A stretch of DNA of 38,084 nt from JAJYSO01 sp964495935 (lineage in GTDB: Bacteria > Bacteroidota > Bacteroidia > Flavobacteriales > Flavobacteriaceae): the NCBI GenBank assembly GCA_964495935.1, contig CAZBXQ010000027.1, positions 1-38,084 of the forward strand. The letters run 5' to 3'. Positions within the stretch are counted from its first letter, which is position 1. Every line of letters starts with the position of its first letter. Under the pieces are notes generated by a model, which saw only the letters and a list, made by a program, of their open reading frames with translations, did not search any database and was not told where the DNA came from. The translations under genes were made by a program, and so were the position numbers. Positions 1 to 7,439 of this stretch are shown one piece after another.

Positions 1-1
1 A

Positions 2-628
2 GAAATAGTTTTATACGGAATAATGAAAAACCATTATTCAGCATTGCCAATTGTTCCAAAAATCTTTTACAAGCAGAATCGAAGAGATGAGGCTAAAGGT
101 TCAGATAGTGTTCACATAGTAGTTGAACCTGATGATAATTTCTCATTATGGTTCGGAGAATCTAAGTTTTACAATAGTATTGAAAATGCGAGATTAGATA
201 CAATTGTCAATTCTGTAAAAGATTCCATAAGCTTAGAAAAAATAAAAAAGGAGAATAGCATAATAACCAATTTAAGTGATATAAACGATTTCGATGAGAT
301 TTCAGATTCTTTACGAGAAAAGATAAAAAGGAGCCTTTCACAAGAAGAGTCTGTCGACAATATAAAACCTATCTTAAATATTCCTATTTTACTACTTTAC
401 GAATGTGAACAAACAAAAAATGAGTCTAGTTTATCTGACGAATATAAAAGAGGAGTTATAGAATATCACAAAGACAGGGCCACTCAGTATTTCAAAAAGC
501 AAATTGCAAAATGTAATGATGTTCACCTCTATGAGAAAATTAAATTTCACATCATATTATTTCCTGTTCCTGACAAAAATAAGATTGTGGATAAATTCAT
601 TAAAATAGCTAAAGTTTACAGAGATTAA
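2..628 (+). CDS. hamA: HamA-like (DUF1837) nuclease of a Hachiman defence system, 5' partial
   Basis: The frame is open to the first base of the window, so the ATG at 23 is probably internal and the N-terminal part lies outside. The visible part is about 208 residues. Numbered from that internal Met, it carries WFGESKFY, where E46 and K48 form the ExK half of a PD-(D/E)XK nuclease site, with acidic residues just before it (VVEPDD). Helices rich in Lys/Glu and a conserved-looking IPILLLYECEQ strand follow. HamA proteins (DUF1837) carry this GExKFY signature and act as the effector nuclease of Hachiman. The stop is followed after one base by the ATG of a Ski2-like helicase, the invariant HamA-HamB arrangement. 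The call rests on motif plus neighbour; an unrelated restriction-like nuclease is the main alternative. The sequence is strongly AT-rich. Confidence 0.8.
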   Translation, partial: EIVLYGIMKNHYSALPIVPKIFYKQNRRDEAKGSDSVHIVVEPDDNFSLWFGESKFYNSIENARLDTIVNSVKDSISLEKIKKENSIITNLSDINDFDEISDSLREKIKRSLSQEESVDNIKPILNIPILLLYECEQTKNESSLSDEYKRGVIEYHKDRATQYFKKQIAKCNDVHLYEKIKFHIILFPVPDKNKIVDKFIKIAKVYRD

Positions 629-629
629 T

Positions 630-2723
630 ATGGAAGAACAAGTTTTTGAAAGTTGTCAAACTATAAACAAATTATTGATTTCTAATAGAGAAAATGAGGC
701 AAGACAAAACTTGATCAAATTATTAGATTATCACAATAGAAACCAAATAGGCTATAGTCCTTTAGTCAATCACTTAATTAGGAAAACTGGCCTTTTCCCT
801 TATTTAGAACCAGAAACATCTAATTGGGAAGAAAGGTTTATATATAATGCTTTTAAGGTTGACGTTGGAGAAGAACAACCTTTAACACTTCATCGTGAAC
901 AATCATTATTACTCAGGAAGCTTTTAGAAGGTAAGAACATCGCTGTTAGCGCCCCTACAAGCTTTGGGAAAAGTTTTGTTATCGATGCATTTATCAAAAT
1001 AAAAAAACCAAATAATGTTTTAATAATCGTTCCTACTCTTGCCCTTACAGACGAAACAAGAAGAAGGCTGTATAAAAAATTCGCAAAAGAGTATAAAATC
1101 ATCACAACTTCAGATGTAGAATTATCAGAAAAAAACATATTTATCTTTCCTCAAGAGAGGGCTTTAAACTATATAAATATTGTTGAGCATTTTGATATAA
1201 TGATTATTGATGAATTTTATAAGGCTGGTTATAAGTTTGACAAAACTCGTTCACCAAGTTTAGTTCGAGCGATGATGAAATTAGGCTCTAAAGCCAAACA
1301 AAAATATTATTTGGCACCAAATATATCCAGTCTTGAAGATAATCCTTTAACACAGGATATGGAGTTTATAAGACTTGACTTTAACACAGTTTTCTTAGAA
1401 AAACATAATTTATATGAAGGAATTGAGAATAACAATACAGAACAAAAAAGTACTAAACTTTTGGAAATATTAGAAGAAAAACAAACAAAATCATTGATTT
1501 ACGCTGGAACATATTCTAATATCGATAGCCTTTCCAACCTATTTTTGACAAAGTACAAAGAGATAAAAAGACCACTTCTAATATTATTTTCAAACTGGTT
1601 AGGTAAAAACTATGATTATAATTGGAGTCTAACAAAACTTATAGAAAGAGGGGTCGGAGTTCATAATGGCCGCCTTCATCGTTCGTTGAGTCAAATTCAA
1701 GTAAGACTTTTTGAAGAAAATGAGGGTTTAAATAATTTGATTTCTACGACCTCAATTATTGAGGGTGTTAACACATCTGCAGAAAATGTAATTATTTGGA
1801 GAAATAGAAAAGGGATTGCAAAGTTGGATGATTTTACATATAAGAATATTATAGGTCGTGGTGGTAGGATGTTTAAGCACTTTGTGGGCAAAATCTATAT
1901 TTTGGAAGAACCTCCTGAACAAGAAAAAACTCAACTTGACATTCCATTTCCAGATGAAATGATTGGAGATATTGATATTGAGAAATATGAAGGTGTATTG
2001 ACTGCCGAACAACTTGCAAAGCTGAAAATCTATGAAGGAGAAATGAATGAGTTATTGGGAGTTAATGTTTACAACAGACTAAAAAACGAATCTATATTTC
2101 AATCGAGTAATTCAAAATTGATAAAGCAAATCGCAATAGATTTAACTAATAATCCAACCGACTGGAATGGCCTTAATTATTTGAATGATTTCAAGCCTCA
2201 GCTATGGGATAGGCTTTTATATAAAATTATCAACCTTCAACCTGGTAACTGGGATACCTACAATAAAACATTCGTAGGATTTATTAAAATCATTGCATAT
2301 AACTGGAGGAAGTCCATTCCTGAACTTTTAAATGAATTAGAGGAATACGATGTTGGAATAGACGATTTTTTTAAATTGGAAAGAAATGTCACCTATAAGT
2401 TTTCGGCATTACTCAAAGATGTAAATTTATTGCAAAAAGAGATCCTTAAAGGTAAAAATTATGACATTTCGAAATTCATTGCTCTATGCTCACAAGCATT
2501 TCTACCAAAAGTTATGTTTCAACTTGAAGAATATGGCTTGCCTAGAATGATTTCTAAAAAATTACATAAATCAAAAGTTGTAGATTTTTATGATAGTGAA
2601 TTGACTATTCATAGCGTAATTGACCAACTGAATGAAATTGGAAAACAAATGACTATTCAAAGAACTAAAGAGTTAGATGATTTTGACAAGTATATAATAG
2701 ACTATTTTTTTGATGGAATATAA
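630..2723 (+). CDS. hamB: HamB-like superfamily 2 helicase of a Hachiman defence system
   Basis: The 697-residue protein has SF2 helicase motifs in order: motif I APTSFGKS (108-115), motif Ia VPTLALTDE (134-142), a DEAD-like motif II DEFY (194-197), motif IV-like LIYAGTYSN (289-297), a motif V region STTSIIEGVNTS (372-383), and motif VI IGRGGRM (408-414). The GRGGR form and the EGVN segment are typical of Ski2-like helicases. After the helicase core comes about 270 residues without a recognisable catalytic motif. HamB is known to be a DNA helicase that, with HamA, surveys for phage or damaged DNA and then licenses HamA cleavage. The ATG lies one base after the hamA stop, so the two are surely co-transcribed. 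The gene looks intact, with no frameshift. The system probably acts in the cytoplasm as an abortive-infection complex. Confidence 0.85.
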   Translation: MEEQVFESCQTINKLLISNRENEARQNLIKLLDYHNRNQIGYSPLVNHLIRKTGLFPYLEPETSNWEERFIYNAFKVDVGEEQPLTLHREQSLLLRKLLEGKNIAVSAPTSFGKSFVIDAFIKIKKPNNVLIIVPTLALTDETRRRLYKKFAKEYKIITTSDVELSEKNIFIFPQERALNYINIVEHFDIMIIDEFYKAGYKFDKTRSPSLVRAMMKLGSKAKQKYYLAPNISSLEDNPLTQDMEFIRLDFNTVFLEKHNLYEGIENNNTEQKSTKLLEILEEKQTKSLIYAGTYSNIDSLSNLFLTKYKEIKRPLLILFSNWLGKNYDYNWSLTKLIERGVGVHNGRLHRSLSQIQVRLFEENEGLNNLISTTSIIEGVNTSAENVIIWRNRKGIAKLDDFTYKNIIGRGGRMFKHFVGKIYILEEPPEQEKTQLDIPFPDEMIGDIDIEKYEGVLTAEQLAKLKIYEGEMNELLGVNVYNRLKNESIFQSSNSKLIKQIAIDLTNNPTDWNGLNYLNDFKPQLWDRLLYKIINLQPGNWDTYNKTFVGFIKIIAYNWRKSIPELLNELEEYDVGIDDFFKLERNVTYKFSALLKDVNLLQKEILKGKNYDISKFIALCSQAFLPKVMFQLEEYGLPRMISKKLHKSKVVDFYDSELTIHSVIDQLNEIGKQMTIQRTKELDDFDKYIIDYFFDGI

Positions 2724-2736
2724 ATAACGAATGTCC

Positions 2737-2819
2737 AATCGAATAGGTGGCCTTGCTTCTCAATAGAAACAGGGTAACCTCTCACACCGCTAAGTGTACG
2801 GGCTCGCACATAGTGGTTC
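2737..2819 (-). mobile_element. Probable group II intron 3'-end remnant
   Basis: Read on the minus strand, this segment runs GAACC, an imperfect hairpin, then GGTGTGAGAGG, and ends CCACCTATTCGATT. That order (GAACC-stem-GGTGTGAGAGG-spacer-CCTAC/TTCGATT) is how I remember the sequence after the maturase ORF and at the 3' end of many bacterial group II introns. There is no maturase ORF, so this would be a decayed or truncated element. It could extend through the rest of the gap to about 2970. It sits directly behind hamB, at the border between the defence pair and the capsule operon. The identification is from memory of consensus features and is not certain. Confidence 0.4.
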
Positions 2820-2979
2820 ATTGGATTGTGGATGAGTAGTTATCCATATTTCTTGGATAAGATTTTATATTTGTTTGGTTTGATTCATTGATCTTATCCT
2901 TCGGTTGTGAGCCAAAGAAAACCTAAAAATCAAACTTGTTGGAAGGGGATCAGCTTGTTCCGGTTTATCCATTTTTATA

Positions 2980-4344
2980 TTACAGTATTCTTTTAACTAA
3001 TAAATTTATTTTTCCACTCTGTGTCAGAATAGGTTTGTTAATCCGTTTAAAACTAAAGGATATATCCACATTCGAAGAGTCAAATAGATCTTGATCCATT
3101 TTATAGTTTATAAAATTTTTATTAGGCACATATAATATAACGGCTAAACCCGGCTCTTCCTGATAAACTTGCACATGCTTTGCAATTTCAAATATTTTAT
3201 GGTGCCTACCAAAAATCAACCCCGTTAGAGATACTTTATTTCCTGAGTAATCGATAATATATTCACCTTTTCTCCCCTCCTTTATTTCAAATTCTTCCAA
3301 AATCCCTTCTTCTTCCTTCAAAATATTAATACCATCTTCTGTGTCATAGCGTATTAAAGGCGAAGCATAATTAAAATAGCTGGTTCCAACCAGCGTATGT
3401 TGGTTCGGAGACAATTCTACCGCTTCAGCGTAGCCATAGGTTTGAAAAGTGTCAAACCGAAAAGCCATTTGCTTTTCATAAGCCATCACACAAGTCTCTG
3501 TATGGCCATAAAAGGATTGAGTGGGAATATCAAATATTTCTGATATTTTATTTCTAAATTTAGGATTGGGGAACTCGCTAACCAAAAAAGCCCCTCGCAA
3601 AGTTTTTTTCAATACTTTCAATAATTCCGGAGATTGATTTTGACAAGAAATTGCAAAATTATAGATAGCACTGGGATATCCATGTAGATAATAAATCTTA
3701 TGCTTTCTGGTTATTTTGAATAAAGCCTCATTTGCAGATAAAGGATCGGCATAGATATCATACCGTAAACTGTGTCGGACAAAATCATATTGGATTTTAT
3801 TTTTAACCGTACTTCTCCCGTCAAAATGCAGTTTTAAATGAGAAGGCTTATACCCTAATTTTGACCACATATAATGAATGTGTGCCCATTCGTTTCCAAA
3901 ACGACACGGATCCATATAAAAAGCAAAAGGCTTACCTGAGGACCCTCCCGTATTCACCAGTGTTCTACCACTTACGGGAAAACTTCTATCCTCCAGTGGA
4001 ACAGTTCTTAGCTCTTCCTTAGAAATAACAGGTAGTTTTAAAATATCTTCAAAGGAATTAATTTGGTCTAATTTTATCCCTGCGTTTGTATAAAGCCTGT
4101 TATAAAATGGAATATTCTCATAAGCATGTCGAAAAACCGGATAGAATTGCCGGAAAATAAAATCTTTTTTCTCTGGAATAGACAGTTTTTCAAACTGGTA
4201 AATTGCCTTTTTCTGCGTAGTATATGACTTCCCTATTCCCGGTCTATACTTGAATGGAATATAAGAAAATATTTGCCCAATAGAGATCGGCATCTCTATT
4301 TCACCTCCTTTTCTCTTCAAGTAAACCAATAGTTTATTAATCAT
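2980..4344 (-). CDS. CapK/PaaK-like adenylate-forming enzyme (phenylacetate-CoA ligase family) of the polysaccharide cluster
   Basis: An ANL-superfamily protein of 454 residues from this start. It has the adenylate-binding loop TGGSSGKP (132-139) and the A5-type motif YGHTE (279-283). CapK-type members in capsule clusters are thought to activate an acid for attachment to the glycan or to a lipid, but their substrate is generally unknown. The frame opens at 4377, which would overlap the upstream CapA-like gene by 41 bases. The ATG at 4344 overlaps its stop by eight bases (ATGATTAA). A third start at 4293, giving a protein beginning MPISIGQIF, has a perfect Shine-Dalgarno sequence nine bases upstream and may be the true one. 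It is the last gene of the operon. The family call is good; the reaction is not known. Confidence 0.8.
   Translation of the reverse strand: MINKLLVYLKRKGGEIEMPISIGQIFSYIPFKYRPGIGKSYTTQKKAIYQFEKLSIPEKKDFIFRQFYPVFRHAYENIPFYNRLYTNAGIKLDQINSFEDILKLPVISKEELRTVPLEDRSFPVSGRTLVNTGGSSGKPFAFYMDPCRFGNEWAHIHYMWSKLGYKPSHLKLHFDGRSTVKNKIQYDFVRHSLRYDIYADPLSANEALFKITRKHKIYYLHGYPSAIYNFAISCQNQSPELLKVLKKTLRGAFLVSEFPNPKFRNKISEIFDIPTQSFYGHTETCVMAYEKQMAFRFDTFQTYGYAEAVELSPNQHTLVGTSYFNYASPLIRYDTEDGINILKEEEGILEEFEIKEGRKGEYIIDYSGNKVSLTGLIFGRHHKIFEIAKHVQVYQEEPGLAVILYVPNKNFINYKMDQDLFDSSNVDISFSFKRINKPILTQSGKINLLVKRIL
4303..4311 (-). promoter_or_regulatory. Strong Shine-Dalgarno sequence for an internal start of the CapK-like gene
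   Basis: The minus strand reads AAAGGAGGT, nine bases before the ATG at 4293. Bacteroidota genes usually lack such sites, so this perfect one inside the annotated 5' end argues for a shorter CapK-like protein of 437 residues. It could also be chance, since the bases encode a Lys-Gly-Gly-Glu stretch in the longer reading. Confidence 0.4.
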
Positions 4345-5311
4345 GGCCTTTTTTTTTGAATTTCGCTTTCCAATCAAACATTAAGGCTATAAATTGTAAG
4401 AGGTAAAGTTTTACGATATCAAATTTCGTGTTTTTAAATGCAAATAGTTTTAAAAATCCTTTTCTCAATTTAGAAAATCTCCGATCATAATTCAAAACCT
4501 CCTTGGGCAGCTGTTTATATTCCGAGGCCGTAAGAGTGAAATCCTGATCGAAGCCATCTTTGGATTTTACTTCGGTCAAGTTTAAATCATAACTGTTTTT
4601 TAAAGCATCATAAAGAACCGCCAACCCAAAGCGTACTCCTTCAAAACGTTTATAATAATTGGGGTGAGGAATAAAAGTGTTTCCCAAGCTATATATATCA
4701 TTTACCTCCACACCTGAAATTAAATGAGGATGGTGCCCAAACACCAACCAATCTTTTAGGTTCCCTCGGAACCCATAGGTATTAAAAGTTTCTCGATCCA
4801 TATCGCGTCCCCAATGGGGATAAAACACTAAGGGAATTTGCTTATCTCTTAATTCTTTTATTTGAGAAAGAATATTTTTTTTATCGTAAAAAAGATAATT
4901 CAAGACCTTCCTACCCGATAACGTAGCCACAGTTTCAGCGGTTACAAAGTTTAGGATACCCAGCTCATTGTCCAGCACTATATAGGGTTTCTCTTTAGTT
5001 CCGAAATACGCTATACCCGCGGCTTCCAACCTATTAATCAAATTATAAAAGGCCTCAAATCCATTATCTAAAATATGATTATTGGCAAGTGCTATAATAA
5101 ACTTTTCTTTACCAAATTTTTTAATAAAACTAAGAATGACACCGATTTGAAAGGGCATAATTTGATATTTTTTATCCTTTTCATTCTCTAATAACGGCGA
5201 TCCCTCAAGATTAAATACTACATAATCTGACTCTTGGATTAATTTTTCAAATGATCTGTCAAATCTTAATCCTTTAACAGGAAGAAAATCCGATAAAAAA
5301 AGTACTTTCAT
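4337..5311 (-). CDS. CapA-like metallophosphatase family protein (PGA_cap)
   Basis: The 324 residues show the calcineurin-like metal-site order of the CapA/PgsA family: an N-terminal LSDF strand, NLEG (34-37), ANNHILDNG (76-84), PHWG (165-168) and GHHPH (192-196). In poly-gamma-glutamate producers this family is needed for capsule assembly or export. In polysaccharide clusters its role is unproven and may be phosphatase-like trimming. There is no signal peptide or obvious membrane anchor, unlike classical CapA, so it may act in the cytoplasm. The 64-base gap upstream separates it from the GT4 gene, and its stop overlaps a candidate start of the CapK-like gene, so the two are probably coupled. 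Confidence 0.85.
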   Translation of the reverse strand: MKVLFLSDFLPVKGLRFDRSFEKLIQESDYVVFNLEGSPLLENEKDKKYQIMPFQIGVILSFIKKFGKEKFIIALANNHILDNGFEAFYNLINRLEAAGIAYFGTKEKPYIVLDNELGILNFVTAETVATLSGRKVLNYLFYDKKNILSQIKELRDKQIPLVFYPHWGRDMDRETFNTYGFRGNLKDWLVFGHHPHLISGVEVNDIYSLGNTFIPHPNYYKRFEGVRFGLAVLYDALKNSYDLNLTEVKSKDGFDQDFTLTASEYKQLPKEVLNYDRRFSKLRKGFLKLFAFKNTKFDIVKLYLLQFIALMFDWKAKFKKKGHD

Positions 5312-5375
5312 TAAATTAATAAATAATAGTTCCAGTCAACGTATTCATGAGATTTTGTTCAATTACCAAAGAATA

Positions 5376-6467
5376 TTAATTTGATCCGGTATTATTTTTA
5401 ATAGCCTCCAGTAATACCTTATGTGAAGTAATTAAATCTTCGGTTTTAATGTTTAACAGGTTTTCACTAATGGTATTTAGCTCTTTAATATTCAATGAAT
5501 CTAAAAATGAAATAATGTTTTCATCACTTGTGGCATCTATTAGATAACCTGCCCCCAATTCCTTTACCCGCTCACCAAAAAAAGTTCCTTTGCTTGCAAT
5601 TATAGGATTTCCAAAATAAATTGACTCATATAATTTATTGGGTTCTGCTATTTTTTGATTATGACCTGTTATATCATAACAACCTATATGAATATCAAAA
5701 TCATTATAGATTCTACCTAAATCCTCAGGGTTCTTAAAACTCCCTCCATATTCCAGATTTGAATACTTCTCTTTTAATTCTATAAATTCTTCTTTTAAAC
5801 CACCATCACCATAAAATATAAATGAGAATTGAGGATATTTTTCACCTAAAGTTTTTATAAATCTTAAAACGGTATTTTTGTACCTCAATACGCCTACAAA
5901 ACCAAACCGTAACGAGTCTTTGAAAACCTTCCTTTGACGTTTAAAATTTGTAATTTCCTTTGGCATCTTATTTGGAATAATAACATATTTATTGGGAGCC
6001 AAGTATTCTTTTTCAGCATTCAAGTAATTGACAAACCCTCTTGAAGTAAATACAGTTAACAGGGACCTCCTCATAATCCTTAAATCAATCTTAGAAGTAA
6101 TACTTTTTAACCATTTACTCATTCCCAAGTAGGCAAAATCTCCTATTTCATATATGTAATTATTTTTGCTCAAAAAAATGCTCCCGATAAGAGCAATATC
6201 AAAGGAAAAAAAATAGAATAGAACGTTCTTATTTTTATGTTTGTTAATAATCTTAAATACCTTTCTAAAATTAGTTATGCGCGACCAGTATTTTTTGTTC
6301 TCTACTTTACCTAAAACGGTTATATCTTCTGTACCCAATGTATTGACATTATAAACCCCTCTATCAAAGGCATATATTTTTACTTTATAATGTTCTCTTA
6401 AGGCATTAATTCTTTTATGATGGCGGGGATGAGTTAAGGTGGGGAGTATAAAAACTATTTTTTCCAT
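5376..6467 (-). CDS. Glycosyltransferase family 4-like (GT-B fold)
   Basis: The 363-residue protein has an N-terminal Rossmann start (KIVFILPTLTHPRHHKR), then a C-terminal nucleotide-sugar domain beginning GFVGVLRYKNT (189-199). FIFYGDGG follows, and then an acidic donor-binding segment AEPNKLYES (274-282) with E275 and E281, leading to GNPIIAS. This is the usual GT4/GT1 pattern of retaining transferases that build repeat units at the inner membrane face. The sugar transferred cannot be read from sequence. Gaps of 72 and 64 bases separate it from its neighbours, the largest between intact genes in this half of the operon, but no terminator or promoter is obvious there. Confidence 0.85.
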   Translation of the reverse strand: MEKIVFILPTLTHPRHHKRINALREHYKVKIYAFDRGVYNVNTLGTEDITVLGKVENKKYWSRITNFRKVFKIINKHKNKNVLFYFFSFDIALIGSIFLSKNNYIYEIGDFAYLGMSKWLKSITSKIDLRIMRRSLLTVFTSRGFVNYLNAEKEYLAPNKYVIIPNKMPKEITNFKRQRKVFKDSLRFGFVGVLRYKNTVLRFIKTLGEKYPQFSFIFYGDGGLKEEFIELKEKYSNLEYGGSFKNPEDLGRIYNDFDIHIGCYDITGHNQKIAEPNKLYESIYFGNPIIASKGTFFGERVKELGAGYLIDATSDENIISFLDSLNIKELNTISENLLNIKTEDLITSHKVLLEAIKNNTGSN

Positions 6468-6539
6468 TTATAAGATGATGATTTGAAACATATTAATTGA
6501 CTTTTATTTGTGTTTATCCTGAAAGGAACCTCTTATTAT

Positions 6540-7439
6540 TTAATATCTATAAATCCATCGAAGTGGAAAAGTTGTCAAATAAATTATAAATTTTTCTGTC
6601 TGGGACAATAGATTCTCAGATTTTGAAGACCTCAGTCTTATTTTTGATTTATTAAGTATGCCATTCCCCGCTATATTATGAAATATATCATATCCATTAC
6701 CATTTTTACCTTGCTCTATGATATCTTCAGGATTTACTCCAATAAATTCCCCTATCCTATTTACTGTTGATTCAAAATCAGAGACTAAATCTTCGTGGCG
6801 GCAACGCAGAATCCTCTTGTTATACTTAAAACGCATTAACTCAATCATCAAATTGCCAATTGTCCAACTAAGTCCTATGATTATAGCAAACAAAAAAAAG
6901 TATTTATGGTTGTAGTATTTCTTTCTTAAAAAATAAAAGTAGCCGTGTTTAATAAATCGTTTCTTATAACTACCGGCCACATCGATCGGATCTCTAATTA
7001 AATGAATAACTTTTGCCTTTTGGGTATTGGAAAGCAAATAAAAGGCCCTCGTTGGCTCTTTAGATGAATCGAGAATCCATTTTTTATTGGTCTTTAATAC
7101 TAATGCATTCAGCAGGCTGTTATTTATACGGTTCAATTTTTCATTCTGTCTCCAATATCTTCCAGCGACAAATAACTGTATCCAATATTTAATATGTGCA
7201 TGATTTTTTAAAAAACACATATCTTTTTTCCAATCCCCATATTCAACCTCATATTCATTTATTATGGGGCACCAAAAGTCACATTCCTTAATGATATCGC
7301 CACAGGCACATCGACGTTCTATCTTATCAATGCTTGATACAATTTCTCCAAAGCTCTCTATATCCTTATTATTTCCTAATACAATATCCAAGAATGTAGT
7401 TCCACTATGTCCTCTTCCTGCAATATATATCCAACTCAT
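6540..7439 (-). CDS. Sulfotransferase family protein (PAPS-dependent)
   Basis: The 299 residues open with the 5'-phosphosulfate-binding loop GRGHSGTT (8-15). A four-cysteine segment (44-57) follows, then LDSSKEPTRA (123-132) and the 3'-phosphate-binding segment VIHLIRDP (144-151). Enzymes of this family move sulfate from PAPS to carbohydrate hydroxyls or to lipids. Inside a polysaccharide operon it predicts a sulfated glycan, a common trait of marine bacteria. A hydrophobic stretch (FFLFAIIIGLSWTIGNLM) may be a membrane segment or buried helices. Its ATG shares one base with the stop of the upstream lipoprotein gene (TAATG), so the two are translationally coupled. Confidence 0.85.
   Translation of the reverse strand: MSWIYIAGRGHSGTTFLDIVLGNNKDIESFGEIVSSIDKIERRCACGDIIKECDFWCPIINEYEVEYGDWKKDMCFLKNHAHIKYWIQLFVAGRYWRQNEKLNRINNSLLNALVLKTNKKWILDSSKEPTRAFYLLSNTQKAKVIHLIRDPIDVAGSYKKRFIKHGYFYFLRKKYYNHKYFFLFAIIIGLSWTIGNLMIELMRFKYNKRILRCRHEDLVSDFESTVNRIGEFIGVNPEDIIEQGKNGNGYDIFHNIAGNGILNKSKIRLRSSKSENLLSQTEKFIIYLTTFPLRWIYRY

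Noticed and set aside
23..628. ATG at 23 as the true start of HamA
   Set aside because: The frame is open to the window start, and a start at 23 would leave no N-terminal part for a DUF1837 protein.
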